Positions 6,845-15,408 of a stretch of 64,000 nt of DNA are shown here, in pieces (positions within the stretch are counted from its first letter, which is position 1; each line of letters opens with the position of its first letter). Origin of the DNA: Candidatus Peregrinibacteria bacterium CG11_big_fil_rev_8_21_14_0_20_49_14 (GTDB taxonomy: Bacteria > Patescibacteriota > Gracilibacteria > Peribacterales > Peribacteraceae); NCBI GenBank assembly GCA_002787035.1, contig PCVP01000012.1:47588-111587 (forward strand). Direction: 5' to 3'. Both the position numbers and the translations under genes were made by a program. Under the pieces are notes generated by a model. The model was not told the origin of the DNA. It searched no databases and saw only the letters and a list, made by a program, of their open reading frames with translations.

Positions 6845-8845
6845 ATGCAGTTTCGAAGCAGATACTCACGTACACAGGTGAGCACATGGAGCATAAGTGC
6901 TTTGCTTGTTTTCTCCGTACTCTGGCGTGGTGGCAAAAGTCTGGAATCCACCTGGGTTGCCCTTGGCGTCGCATCGCTGCTCACGTTGCTGTGGCACCAG
7001 TCACGACAGTCTCAGAAATCTGAAGACACGCTTCCCGTTGCGTTATGGGGGGCTTTCGTACTGCTCATCGTCTGGACGGCAGTCAGCTACCTTCTGTCCG
7101 TCTCGCAAAACTACGGACTGGATGAAGTCTTAAGAACAGGTGCCATGGGCTTACTGTTCTTTTGGGTGGTGCGGTTCAGTACGCCGAAAGACAAGTGCAC
7201 GGACAGTCCCTTTGTATGGCACATGATACGAGTCATTGGTTCGGTGACACTGCTTGCCTGCGGCATAGGGTTGCTTGTGTATGTGTTTCAGCCCGTGGAC
7301 AGATTTGTAGGTACGTTCTTCGATCACCGTTTTCATACGGACTACTGGCCCAATGCGTGGGCGGACTTCTTGCTGCTTGCGTGGCCCGTTGTGTACTACT
7401 GGTCGTTCCGCACGTGGTCTTTCCGCACACTCAATACCATTACGGTCGTGGAGGTTCTGTGCAGAAGCATAGCGGTCGGTATTGTCATAGGATGTTTGGC
7501 TCTCAGTTATTCCAGAGGAGGAATGCTCACCTTCGGAGGGCAGCTATTTCTATGGTTTGCTCTGTATTACTTAAGCGCCCGCGAAGAGTTTCCCCGAAAG
7601 AAAGTCGCAAGTCTCGTCGTGCTGATTGCCGTGGTGGCGACCTCCGTTTTTTTCGGAGCGAACGTCCTGCGAAAAGATGTCTACGACGTGCAATCTGTCA
7701 CTGAGAAAGTCACGCTTACATCTTCCGAGGGTGCGTCTTCCGTTACGGAGCGTGTACAGTTCTGGACACAGGCATCTCAGCTTGCAGCGCAAAAGCCCCT
7801 GTTTGGCTGGGGGCCATACAGTTTCCGCTTCATGCAGCCACGCATGCAAACGAGCGTACTTGCCACGTCGGATCACCCGCACAATATCGTGCTGAAGTAT
7901 GCGGCCGAAAGGGGAGTGCCCGCGGCACTGCTACTTCTTTTCATCATAGGGTTTGTTCTGCTGCGTGCCATTCGCCAAGAAGTCGCGGGAGAACGCACAT
8001 GTGCGGAGCATTCTTCTCTCGGTGTGGTGCTCATTGTTTCTCTCAGCGGACTGTTCGTGCATAGCCTTTTGGATTACAATATGCAGTTTGTGGGAATAGC
8101 CGTGCTCTTTTGGTTGCTGCTTGGATTTTTGGCAGCCCGCACTTTTCACAACTCCCGCAGCTGCACACCAATCGTTTCCAAACTTATGGAGTACCTGTTG
8201 GTTTTTCTGCTGCTCATTTCTGCGGTATTGGAAGGAGGGTATTTGATCATTTCTTCTCTCGGTCGTCATGCGGAAGAACGAGGCGACACGCAGAAAGCGT
8301 TGCAGTGGTACGAAAAAGCCAAAGGAGAATGGTTCAGCCGAGATCTCCATTTGAGTCGTGCGGGATTGTATACGGAGCAGGGTAATACGGAGAAAGCACG
8401 TGAAGCCCTGAAAGACTACTTCCTGCAAAATACGGAAGATGCACGCGGCTGGAAGCGCCTTGGCGACATAGAGGCAGCAGAGAAAAAATACGATGAAGCG
8501 TTGCAGGCATACGACACCGCATACTCACTCGGTCGCTTTAACGACATCAGCATTCTGGAAGGCATTGTGAATGTCTATCTCCTCTCAGACCGGTACGATG
8601 CCCTGAAAGAAAAGCGGCAGGAATACGAAACGCTTCTGCAGCACTTTGGAAACGCCATTGTGCTTAACACACATTTCATTGCTCTCTCGCCGAACGTGGA
8701 GTCGTTCATCGCTCTTTCCGAACGGTTTGCAAAGCTCTACCCTGATGAAGCTCCTCTCTACATAGTCCTTGCCGCAAAAGCGGACCATAATTCACAACTG
8801 GAAAGAGAGCGTATAGCGGCACGACCTCCGGGATTCCTGTGGTAA
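6845..8845 (+). CDS. O-antigen ligase-like membrane protein with TPR domain
   Basis: The product (666 residues) is a Wzy/WaaL-type polytopic membrane protein. About twelve hydrophobic helices occupy residues 10-470; the large loop contains the family-type segment GWGPYSFRFM...TSDHPHNIVLKYAAERGVP, matching the Wzy_C signature with the conserved H..N...... E.G. The C-terminal part (about 490-640) is TPR-like (ALQWYEKAKGEW, ALQAYDTAYSLGRF). Such proteins polymerise or ligate glycan chains outside the membrane; acceptor unknown. I start at ATG 6845 because the upstream extension would overlap tRNA-Leu. Confidence 0.82.
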   Translation: MQFRSRYSRTQVSTWSISALLVFSVLWRGGKSLESTWVALGVASLLTLLWHQSRQSQKSEDTLPVALWGAFVLLIVWTAVSYLLSVSQNYGLDEVLRTGAMGLLFFWVVRFSTPKDKCTDSPFVWHMIRVIGSVTLLACGIGLLVYVFQPVDRFVGTFFDHRFHTDYWPNAWADFLLLAWPVVYYWSFRTWSFRTLNTITVVEVLCRSIAVGIVIGCLALSYSRGGMLTFGGQLFLWFALYYLSAREEFPRKKVASLVVLIAVVATSVFFGANVLRKDVYDVQSVTEKVTLTSSEGASSVTERVQFWTQASQLAAQKPLFGWGPYSFRFMQPRMQTSVLATSDHPHNIVLKYAAERGVPAALLLLFIIGFVLLRAIRQEVAGERTCAEHSSLGVVLIVSLSGLFVHSLLDYNMQFVGIAVLFWLLLGFLAARTFHNSRSCTPIVSKLMEYLLVFLLLISAVLEGGYLIISSLGRHAEERGDTQKALQWYEKAKGEWFSRDLHLSRAGLYTEQGNTEKAREALKDYFLQNTEDARGWKRLGDIEAAEKKYDEALQAYDTAYSLGRFNDISILEGIVNVYLLSDRYDALKEKRQEYETLLQHFGNAIVLNTHFIALSPNVESFIALSERFAKLYPDEAPLYIVLAAKADHNSQLERERIAARPPGFLW

Positions 8846-8846
8846 C

Positions 8847-9416
8847 TCAGGCGGTACGACGCTTCTCGTCTCCACTCCCGTCTTCTTCATCGCGTTCCAG
8901 TTGAAATAATTCTTTCGCACTTTTTCGTATCTCTCTCTCAGCTTCAGCTATTTCAATGGGCGTCATACCGTAGATTCCTGCCTGCTCATGCAGTGCCCGC
9001 AGTTGTGCTTCCACCATTTCTTGTATGGAAAGAACGGGAGGGGAAAGCTTCGCTTCCAATGCGGCATTCAACTCTTCATCGTCCGCCAGTTCTCCTGTCA
9101 GTTGTTTTTCCCGTACCTCTTCTTCCAGCTCCATTGCCCATTCCCTTGCCTGGTCCAGAGTTATTTGTCCTTGTATGGCTTCTATGGTCAGGTTGAATTC
9201 TGCAGCTTCTATTTCTCCCACTTTCCACATGGCAGTGGCAAGACGGGTGGCAGTTTCAGCCATATCGCCATGTAATTCCATAGCCTCTTGGTCTGCCCGT
9301 GCATCTACGACGGGGTCGCCAAATTCTCTCATAAAGCTCAGCATTTCAGCCCTATCCGTAAACGATAGTTCATTCTCCTGTGGCCGCTCTCTAAAATCAT
9401 CATCAAGGTGTGCCAT
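8847..9416 (-). CDS. Hypothetical acidic helical protein
   Basis: A 189-residue, Glu/Ala-rich, soluble and probably coiled-coil protein (MAHLDDDFRERPQENELSF at the start). No family recognised. Its stop lies one base from the stop of the convergent O-antigen ligase-like gene. Upstream on the minus strand TTGACT, 17 bases and TAGGAT form a plausible promoter ending 11 bases before the ATG. Confidence 0.65.
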   Translation of the reverse strand: MAHLDDDFRERPQENELSFTDRAEMLSFMREFGDPVVDARADQEAMELHGDMAETATRLATAMWKVGEIEAAEFNLTIEAIQGQITLDQAREWAMELEEEVREKQLTGELADDEELNAALEAKLSPPVLSIQEMVEAQLRALHEQAGIYGMTPIEIAEAEREIRKSAKELFQLERDEEDGSGDEKRRTA

Positions 9417-9502
9417 ATTGGTCGCAAATCCTACTTATAAGTGCCAAATTAGTCAATGCGGATCCTGCAGATAAGCAGGTTTATTTTCCGGAAAGCATTG
9501 GG

Positions 9503-9508
9503 TACAAT
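9503..9508 (+). promoter_or_regulatory. -10 box directly before a start codon
   Basis: TACAAT ends 7 bases before the ATG at 9516, so the mRNA of the lipoprotein gene is probably leaderless. Confidence 0.6.
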
Positions 9509-9515
9509 GCGCACT

Positions 9516-10031
9516 ATGAAACGTACGATACTTCTGTTTTCGGCTCTTCTCCTTGTGTCTGCTTGTGTAAAGGAACCTTCTGATACAGTGGGAACCAACA
9601 CCGAAGAATGGACGGAGAAAGTGGAAGTTGCCATGCCAACCGGAGGAGACATAATAGACGATGCTCACGGTAAAGAGGTGTGGTTCGCCATTGGTCCTAT
9701 GTCCGGTGTCGGCGACACTCCGGCAAACGGTGTGGCACAAGCTCACTACTTTGAAGACGGAAGCTACCTCCAGAATTTGAAAGTAAATATTAACCTAAGC
9801 GAAGACGGGTATTTTTACGAAGGATGGGTGGTGAGCGAAGACGGAAAAGATTGGATAAGTCTCGGGCACTTACAGGCACATTTCGGTGACGCACGACATG
9901 GAGTGCAGTTCCGCGGACAGCAGGACTTACGAAAGCATTTATACGTACGCGTTACACAGGAAGCGGATGACGGAGATCCTTCTCCCGGCGAAGTGGTTGC
10001 GGAGGGTCGGCTGAAGGTGACTCCTCGGTAG
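9516..10031 (+). CDS. Predicted lipoprotein of unknown function
   Basis: The product (171 residues) begins MKRTILLFSALLLVSACVKE, a lipoprotein signal peptide with lipobox LVSAC (Cys 17), so it should be lipidated by Lgt and anchored outside the membrane. The mature part is a predicted beta-rich domain (EVWFAIGPMSGVGDTPANGVAQ, GYFYEGWVVSEDGKDWISLG) resembling anti-sigma-K-factor-like or GEVED-style secreted domains in CPR bacteria, but I cannot name it with confidence. Start chosen at the ATG 7 bases after TACAAT. Confidence 0.7.
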   Translation: MKRTILLFSALLLVSACVKEPSDTVGTNTEEWTEKVEVAMPTGGDIIDDAHGKEVWFAIGPMSGVGDTPANGVAQAHYFEDGSYLQNLKVNINLSEDGYFYEGWVVSEDGKDWISLGHLQAHFGDARHGVQFRGQQDLRKHLYVRVTQEADDGDPSPGEVVAEGRLKVTPR

Positions 10032-10248
10032 CATCTGCCACAGTTTCGCGGTATTTCGCACGATGCTCGCTACTGAGATCTTCTATGCGAACGCGCGGGA
10101 GGAGTATTTCCAATGTCGTTTCTTGTTTCCCCAGAGAATTTATTCGGGTTGTTTCCGCATACATCCAAAAATTGGTACCGTCTGTGCAGGGAAACACTTT
10201 GTATCGCGTCGTATTCTCATTGTGCGGCGGTGTTTCAACCGGTGTCAT
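9952..10248 (-). CDS. Hypothetical protein behind a long structured leader
   Basis: The 98-residue product starts MTPVETPPHNENTTRYKVF and is soluble, with no recognised domain. It overlaps the convergent lipoprotein gene by 80 bp, which lowers confidence. In its favour, a terminator with a competing antiterminator lies just 25 bases upstream, as for the racemase and LeuA-like genes, and would have no target if this ORF were not expressed. Confidence 0.5.
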   Translation of the reverse strand: MTPVETPPHNENTTRYKVFPCTDGTNFWMYAETTRINSLGKQETTLEILLPRVRIEDLSSEHRAKYRETVADATEESPSADPPQPLRREKDLRHPLPV

Positions 10249-10273
10249 GGGAGAGTGAGTGAAAATAAAATAC

Positions 10274-10345
10274 AAAAAAGACCCTTCGTAGATGAAGGGG
10301 CGCAAGAAGTAAAAAATTCAGTGTTGTAATAAAGGTGCGCCCCTT
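10274..10345 (-). promoter_or_regulatory. Terminator/antiterminator switch
   Basis: On the minus strand CCCTTC-ATCTAC-GAAGGG (10282-10299) followed by TCTTTTTTG is a terminator. Just upstream AAGGGGCGCA (10336-10345) is perfectly complementary to TGCGCCCCTT (10295-10304), which includes the terminator's 5' arm, so the two structures exclude each other. A GGTGTTGCC segment (about 10350-10358) could in turn occupy the antiterminator strand. Confidence 0.65.
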
Positions 10346-10555
10346 AGCGGCAACACCAGGATGAAAGAGGAGAGCTGAAGAGGATGTAAGCACCGTTCAC
10401 AACGCAAAGATACTCCTCATTTTTTCCCGAGTCCAGATACTCAAATTTTCTCAGTCCTCAGGTGGTGCGATTGCACGGGAGAGGCGTTGGTTCACTCACT
10501 GTTTCCTACGGTACGCATGAGCGGGCTTGCGATGTCTCATTTATCCTTCGTCCTC
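10346..10555 (-). other. Long leader RNA region between leader ORF and terminator switch
   Basis: About 210 bases without a gene, presumably part of the leader transcript. I compared it by eye with T-box, TPP, SAM, lysine, glycine and cobalamin aptamers and tmRNA/RNase P signatures and found no match. Confidence 0.4.
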
Positions 10556-10621
10556 TTAGCCGAGGGCCGGAAGGGTCATCACCATGCTCAGAGTGAACGC
10601 GGTGATGAGTACGGCGTGCAT
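10556..10621 (-). CDS. Candidate leader peptide (21 aa)
   Basis: A short ORF starts ATG at 10621 and contains AVLITAFTLSMVMTLPALG, rich in Val, Leu, Ile, Thr and Met. Its end, PALG followed by a purine-rich AGAGGACGAAGGA, resembles the end of the Ile-rich leader at 12706-12774. It lies about 260 bases before the terminator switch, far for classical attenuation. Confidence 0.4.
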   Translation of the reverse strand: MHAVLITAFTLSMVMTLPALG

Positions 10622-10923
10622 AAGCACGATGTTAAATGAAACGCGGTGTGTGAATTGTTTCACGTATACCATAATACTGGTTGTCGGAGAGGGGAGCAGT
10701 TTACGGGTAGGAAATGTATTGTCCAGTGTTAGTTGGGTAAATTATGTGATCAAACATTCACAGGAGAGAAAACACTGTTTGTTGTCTACTATTAGCCAAA
10801 AAATGCCCCTTAAAAGTGAAGAAAAGCACACGGTCAATCTTGTATAAAAAATGTATACAAAAAAGTGAGAAATATGGGTAATTATCGTATGTAATTGGCT
10901 ACCGAAAGCGCAAAAGTCCGAAT

Positions 10924-12633
10924 TTAAACGGAGGTCGGCACTCCGGAGGATTTACGCTGCACAGTGCACCAATGGTTCACTGCTTGCAGGCAAGATTTCA
11001 AACTGGCGTACGTGGCATCGGTGTCGTACCCGTATCCGTCCAATGCGTCTGCCCCTATGCGCATGCGTGCGAACCCCCACACGGTCGCATCTCTGCCCGG
11101 AGCACCTTCGCTGTCGGAAGCTTTCGCCGCCTCGTCTTCGTGCGTCACCGCACGCTCCACCCATTCTTCCACATCCACGGAGACGCCGTATTCGGCTTCC
11201 AGAATGCGACTGAGGCCCGCTACGAATGCAGATGTCGGACCGTCACCTTTCCCCTCAAGTACGAATGTATCGTCTCCCACTGTCATGGGTACGGTCACAT
11301 GGACGATTTTTCGAGCTTTCTGTTTTGGTGCCCCCTTTTCTGTCGGTTTTTCATACCGGATTTCCACTTCGTCGAAGTCTTCTATACGCAAATGCAGAGG
11401 ATCTCCGTTCCTCTTTGCTTCCCATGCGGTGGCATGGAGCAGCGAGTCCGTTACTCTTCCGCCGAGAAGTACCGCCATTTGGTAGGCATCTGCATTCGCA
11501 TGTTCGAGCTGCGCATCCGACAGAGATACTCCTTGTGCTTCCAAAATTGCTTTGAGACCTTTGCGACCCGACTGGTCGCTGTAGACAAACGGCGTATCTA
11601 TATCCACACCGATACGCTTGGGATCGTACGATGCGAACATGAACGGATTTTTCAGTATGCCGTCTTGGTGCATTCCTGCCGCTGTTTTATGACTGAATTG
11701 CCCATGACCAGGCATATACGGAGAACGGGGGATGCGCAGTGCCAAAGATCCCAGACCCGAAAGGTCATCTAATTTCGTTAGACCCTCGTCCGTCAGGCCT
11801 TCCATGCGGGCATGATCTTCGTACCGTGCCATTCCGTCTATGTGCGTATTGAGAATATACGTGGAGAGAGGCATGTTTCCGCTGCGCTCTCCTTCGCCGT
11901 TTATTGTGCCCTCCACCACGTTCATCAGCTTCCGTTTGGCCGCAAGAAGAGCTGTGGCAACGGCTATGCCGCGATCGTTGTGCAGGTGAACGCTCCAGTC
12001 GACCTTGTCGCTTCCGGGCGTTCCTTCCTGCAGCTCCTGCAGCAGATCCAAATATGCTTCGGGATCGTTCACGTGCCCGACGGTATCGGGTACGGAAATA
12101 ATCGTCGCACCTTCTTCTATGAACGCCGCGCAGAGATCCAGCAGATACCCTATGTCTGCTCTCGTGGAATCTTCCAAATAGACCAGGAGGTCGTGTATGT
12201 CTTGCGACTTCGCGTGCCGAACGGACTCACGGAATACTTCCAGCATTCGAGATCTCTTTCCTTCTATCTGCTGGCCGGCCACCGAGCCGAATTTATCCAT
12301 CTGAAAGTCGCTTACTGAGGTGAGGAGGGCTATGCCTCTTCTCGCCGCAGGTTGTACGGTTTGCGCCACCAAATCTATTTCGGATTTCTTTGCTCTGGAA
12401 AATCCCAGTACGGAGGTCTGCGCTCGTTCTCTGTGATCTTGCGCTATGGCGCCGACAATGAGTCGGGACCTCGGGCCCGCTATGGGAATGCCCGCTTCCA
12501 CAAAATGCATTCCAAAATCACTGGCCGCCAGAGCGTACTCGCGAAATTGATCTATTTGGTCATCTGGCTGAAAGCTCATGCCGGGTCGAATAACCTGGTT
12601 GCCGTCGCGGAGTGTCGTATCGAGTAGCTTCAT
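10924..12633 (-). CDS. 2-isopropylmalate/citramalate synthase family enzyme
   Basis: The product (569 residues) condenses acetyl-CoA with a 2-oxo acid, as in leucine (LeuA) or isoleucine (CimA) synthesis. It opens with LLDTTLRDGNQ, the DxTLRDG signature of the HMGL-like TIM barrel; metal-binding HLHND is near residue 217 and EGTINGEGERSGN near 242. The C-terminal LeuA_dimer regulatory domain (about 440-560) ends with the typical GYG.DTDATYASLKSCLQAVNHW. Sequence alone does not separate 2-isopropylmalate from citramalate synthase, but the Ile-rich leader peptide upstream favours a role in isoleucine supply. Start at MKLLDTT; no Shine-Dalgarno site, and an attenuator terminator ends about 17 bases before it. 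Confidence 0.88.
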   Translation of the reverse strand: MKLLDTTLRDGNQVIRPGMSFQPDDQIDQFREYALAASDFGMHFVEAGIPIAGPRSRLIVGAIAQDHRERAQTSVLGFSRAKKSEIDLVAQTVQPAARRGIALLTSVSDFQMDKFGSVAGQQIEGKRSRMLEVFRESVRHAKSQDIHDLLVYLEDSTRADIGYLLDLCAAFIEEGATIISVPDTVGHVNDPEAYLDLLQELQEGTPGSDKVDWSVHLHNDRGIAVATALLAAKRKLMNVVEGTINGEGERSGNMPLSTYILNTHIDGMARYEDHARMEGLTDEGLTKLDDLSGLGSLALRIPRSPYMPGHGQFSHKTAAGMHQDGILKNPFMFASYDPKRIGVDIDTPFVYSDQSGRKGLKAILEAQGVSLSDAQLEHANADAYQMAVLLGGRVTDSLLHATAWEAKRNGDPLHLRIEDFDEVEIRYEKPTEKGAPKQKARKIVHVTVPMTVGDDTFVLEGKGDGPTSAFVAGLSRILEAEYGVSVDVEEWVERAVTHEDEAAKASDSEGAPGRDATVWGFARMRIGADALDGYGYDTDATYASLKSCLQAVNHWCTVQRKSSGVPTSV

Positions 12634-12649
12634 GGGAAAAAGAAAGTAC

Positions 12650-12724
12650 AAACAAAAAACCGAGCGCTGCGGGCTCGGGGTGAAGTGCTTTTATTCTTGT
12701 ATCAGCTACCTCCTCACGCCGAGC
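12650..12724 (-). promoter_or_regulatory. Ribosome-dependent attenuator of the LeuA/CimA-like gene
   Basis: On the minus strand CCGAGC (12673-12678) pairs with GCTCGG (12660-12665) followed by TTTTTTGTTTG, a terminator. The end of the leader ORF contains another GCTCGG (12719-12724); GCTCGGCGTGAGG pairs with CTTCACCCCGAGC over 12 of 13 positions, a stronger antiterminator using the same CCGAGC. A ribosome stalled upstream exposes the antiterminator; one at the leader stop hides it. Confidence 0.85.
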
Positions 12725-12774
12725 GCGGGAATAATAATGGAGCTGATAATGGTGCTGCGAAGTCGCATTTCCAT
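12706..12774 (-). CDS. Isoleucine-rich leader peptide (22 aa)
   Basis: The ORF starts ATG at 12774, stops TAG at 12706, and its core reads RSTIISSIIIPALGVRR. Five of 22 residues are Ile (ATT ATC, then ATT ATT ATT), with one Leu and one Val. It precedes the antiterminator and terminator segments in the order expected for amino-acid attenuation. Translation is inferred from arrangement and codon content. Confidence 0.75.
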   Translation of the reverse strand: MEMRLRSTIISSIIIPALGVRR

Positions 12775-12802
12775 ACAGACTTTACTCTCAGGCTGAATGT
12801 TG

Positions 12803-13807
12803 TCAATCACTGTCGGATTCCGCTTTACTCTTTGCATAGAAGGTGACAATAACATCTTCCATTTCCGTTGACTCCAGCTGTACGCCCAAATGCACGTGAG
12901 TGTTGCTCTGCAGAAGTTCTCTCACATTACGTTCCACATTCTCTATCGCTTCGGGAGTGAAGTCCGCACGAAAGGCATCATAGGAATATATTTCATCAAA
13001 CTTTTCCTCCCAGCCGTCCTCGTCCTTTTCTTCTCCCAGCGTCACGTTTTTAGGCTTCGGATTTCCCTTGGAGTAAAGCAGAGCTTTAAACCTTCGCAAC
13101 GGATCTGCCGTAAATTTATAGACATTGATTTTCCACGGATCGGATTTGTTCGTTTGCAAATACAGACGCAGCAGCCCCTCCTGCTCTATGAGTTGTTCCA
13201 GGTCTTCCCAAACCTGATGTGCTCTCTCGATGCAAGACGACATTTCCACTTCTCTATAGTCATACAGCATTCTCGTTGTTGCACTGTAGTTAAATCGTGA
13301 ATCTTTAAACACGGAGAGGGGCCGTATGCTGCCTTGGGTGGAAGGAAGTACGTACACATGTTCCGGAAGGGGAGTGCGCACATGTTGTAAAAATGCCAGG
13401 CCGTCTCTCGGGTAGCACGAAAGGTTATCTTCTATTTCATCCACAATACCCGGAATGGAACGCCCCTCACCAACGGGTTCTTCCGTAAGCCGGACAGGTT
13501 TTTCAATCGCGGTGTAAAACTTTCTGCTGTAGGCGTGTGCATTAGCCATGATCGTTAAAAGTTTCGGATCCCGTTGTGATGCATAGGCACACACAGTTTC
13601 AGGTTGTATGCCGTGAAAGTTCAGCGCTTCACGCAATGCATCTTTTCCGGAATCGGGATTATTCAGTGCGTCATGAAATCTACTCATGACACTGTGCTCC
13701 AAAAATCCGATACTCTCGGGAGTAAGCTCCAGCAGGTTTTCATCGTGGCGTTTTTTTTCTGACTTCTGTCCTTCTTTTCTACCCGGATCATGTTGTTCGC
13801 TATCCAT
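12803..13807 (-). CDS. Hypothetical cytoplasmic protein
   Basis: A 334-residue soluble protein with a charged N-terminus (MDSEQHDPGRKEGQKSEKKR) and no recognised motif. The C-terminal third (NPKPKNVTLGEEKDEDGWEE onward) is strongly acidic. Divergent from the queuosine-precursor transporter. Start at ATG 13807, 8 bases after TACTGT, with TTGACA 16 bases further upstream, a near-consensus promoter. Confidence 0.7.
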   Translation of the reverse strand: MDSEQHDPGRKEGQKSEKKRHDENLLELTPESIGFLEHSVMSRFHDALNNPDSGKDALREALNFHGIQPETVCAYASQRDPKLLTIMANAHAYSRKFYTAIEKPVRLTEEPVGEGRSIPGIVDEIEDNLSCYPRDGLAFLQHVRTPLPEHVYVLPSTQGSIRPLSVFKDSRFNYSATTRMLYDYREVEMSSCIERAHQVWEDLEQLIEQEGLLRLYLQTNKSDPWKINVYKFTADPLRRFKALLYSKGNPKPKNVTLGEEKDEDGWEEKFDEIYSYDAFRADFTPEAIENVERNVRELLQSNTHVHLGVQLESTEMEDVIVTFYAKSKAESDSD

Positions 13808-13815
13808 CAACTACT

Positions 13816-13843
13816 ACAGTAGTACCGTTACTATATTTGTCAA
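13816..13843 (-). promoter_or_regulatory. Promoter of the 12803-13807 gene
   Basis: TTGACA (13838-13843), 16-base spacer, TACTGT (13816-13821) on the minus strand; the ATG follows after 8 bases. Confidence 0.75.
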
Positions 13844-13882
13844 AGAATAGCTCACAACCAACTTTCCTTCTACACTCCGTCT

Positions 13883-14611
13883 ATGAAGTCATACCGATAT
13901 TACGATATTGTCATGTCTGCGTTCGTTGCCACATTACTTGTGAGCAACATTACTTCTTCTGCGAAAATTGCTGATTTCGGCATATCTTTTCTGTCGTTGC
14001 CGCTTGTTTTCGATGCAGGAACGCTCCTTTTTCCTCTCAGTTATATATTCGGTGACATTCTTACCGAGGTCTACGGGTATGCCAAAGCACGACGCGTAAT
14101 CTGGACAGGATTTGCTTGTGCGGCACTGATGAGTGTGTATGTGTATCTGGTGGGAAAAATGCCCGGGGAATCGCAGTGGATGCAGTACGCCGGTGACGAT
14201 GCGTTCGCGGCAATTCTGGGCGGAGTCGGCTCAGGTGGGATTATTTTTGCCAGCTTGGCGGCATATTGTTGCGGGGAGTTCAGTAACTCATTCGTGCTCG
14301 CGAAAATGAAAGTTGCCATGAGCGGTCGCAGACTCTGGATGCGAACCATCGGTTCCACACTGGTGGGGCAGGCTCTGGATACGGCCGTATTTGTGCTCAT
14401 TGCTTCCGCCTTCGGGGTGTTTCCTTGGGCCATCGCTCTGAGTCTCATTGTGGCAAACTTTATTTTCAAAGTTGGCATAGAAATACTGTGCACTCCGTTG
14501 ACGTACTCCGTTGTCCGTTTCCTCAAAGCGGCGGAAAAAGAAGACTTCTTCGATACGAAGACGGATTTCAATCCTTTTCACCTGGGCGGCGGGGAGGTAT
14601 ACGACACATAA
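13883..14611 (+). CDS. Queuosine precursor transporter (YhhQ/VUT family)
   Basis: A 242-residue membrane protein with six or seven helices and the family features LLVSNITSSAKIADFG near the N-terminus and LSYIFGDILTEVYGYAKARRVIW in the first half, as in YhhQ, which imports preQ0/preQ1 for tRNA queuosine. The later segment GSTLVGQALDTAVFVLIASAFG is also typical. The organism would thus salvage the queuosine precursor. No preQ1 riboswitch is seen. TACACT ends 6 bases before the ATG, so the mRNA is probably leaderless. Confidence 0.88.
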   Translation: MKSYRYYDIVMSAFVATLLVSNITSSAKIADFGISFLSLPLVFDAGTLLFPLSYIFGDILTEVYGYAKARRVIWTGFACAALMSVYVYLVGKMPGESQWMQYAGDDAFAAILGGVGSGGIIFASLAAYCCGEFSNSFVLAKMKVAMSGRRLWMRTIGSTLVGQALDTAVFVLIASAFGVFPWAIALSLIVANFIFKVGIEILCTPLTYSVVRFLKAAEKEDFFDTKTDFNPFHLGGGEVYDT

Positions 14612-14671
14612 AATCTGCGGACGTACACTCGTATCACTGCGACGAAATGTGAACTTTGGTATACTGCACAT

Positions 14672-14932
14672 ATGCCTGATTCGAAACGTTGCCAAAGTTG
14701 TGGCATGCCTGTCGGAGCAGGATTTTTCGGTTCGGAAACAGACGGATCTCAAAACAGCGATTACTGCATTTTCTGCTACGAAAACGGTGACTTTACGGAT
14801 GAAGATCTCTCGGCGGATGCCATGGTGGAAATTTCCGTCATTCACATGATGAGTGAGCTTGGAAAGTCCGAACGAGAAGCACGGAGCCTTGCTGAGTCTG
14901 TTATTCCGCAACTCAAACGCTGGAGAAGCTAG
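14672..14932 (+). CDS. Putative zinc-ribbon protein
   Basis: The 86-residue product has CQSCGMPVGAGFFGSETDGSQ followed by YCIFCYENGDF, the four-cysteine pattern of the Zn_ribbon_2 family (CQSCGMP...YC..CY..G.F). The C-terminal half is helical. Function is unknown; relatives occur as single genes in many bacteria. TATACT ends 6 bases before the start codon. Confidence 0.85.
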   Translation: MPDSKRCQSCGMPVGAGFFGSETDGSQNSDYCIFCYENGDFTDEDLSADAMVEISVIHMMSELGKSEREARSLAESVIPQLKRWRS

Positions 14933-14985
14933 TCCTTTCTATTCTGTTTCAAGAAGGTATAGTTTGTGCGTCTTTCCCCCTTCTT

Positions 14986-15408
14986 ATGACCACAAGCGTT
15001 CTCAGTCTCAATTACGCATCCATCGTCTTTTGTGCCGTGGCAAGTATGGTCATTGGCAGCATTTGGTACTCACCTGTGTTGTTTGGCAATGCGTGGATAC
15101 GTATGAACGGTCTTACCGGCATGTCGAAACAAGACATGATGAAAGACGCACGCAAGGCATATGCAGTATCTCTGGCGTCCGCGCTAGTACTTGCGTATGT
15201 ACTTTCCGTTTTTGCGAATCTCCTTGGCATCACAACCGTCGATGAGGGCATAGAAATGGGTGTGTGGTTGTGGGCGGGGCTTACGGCATCCACCATGGCA
15301 ACGAACTACGCATACACGAAACGGCCGGTTGCATTGCTCTGCATAGATGCCGGATATTGGGGTGCCGTGGTGCTTACGATGGCCGGAATCCTTGCAGTGT
15401 GGCGTTAG
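14986..15408 (+). CDS. DUF1761 membrane protein
   Basis: A 140-residue protein with four hydrophobic helices and the DUF1761 hallmark IGSIWYSPVLFGNAWIRMNG in the first loop. Function of the family is unknown. It follows the zinc-ribbon gene after 53 bp and its stop overlaps the convergent GT-C gene by 4 bp. No Shine-Dalgarno site is seen; TATAGT lies about 20 bases upstream. Confidence 0.8.
   Translation: MTTSVLSLNYASIVFCAVASMVIGSIWYSPVLFGNAWIRMNGLTGMSKQDMMKDARKAYAVSLASALVLAYVLSVFANLLGITTVDEGIEMGVWLWAGLTASTMATNYAYTKRPVALLCIDAGYWGAVVLTMAGILAVWR

Noticed and set aside
10260..10650. tmRNA, RNase P RNA, T-box, glycine, TPP or SAM riboswitch
   Set aside because: Checked for the tmRNA ends and tag, the P4 core of RNase P, the TGGNACCGCG T-box and conserved aptamer cores by eye; none present.
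10584..10847. Plus-strand 87-residue ORF
   Set aside because: It is antisense to the leader ORF and leader RNA, has many cysteines and no domain, and no promoter or ribosome site supports it.
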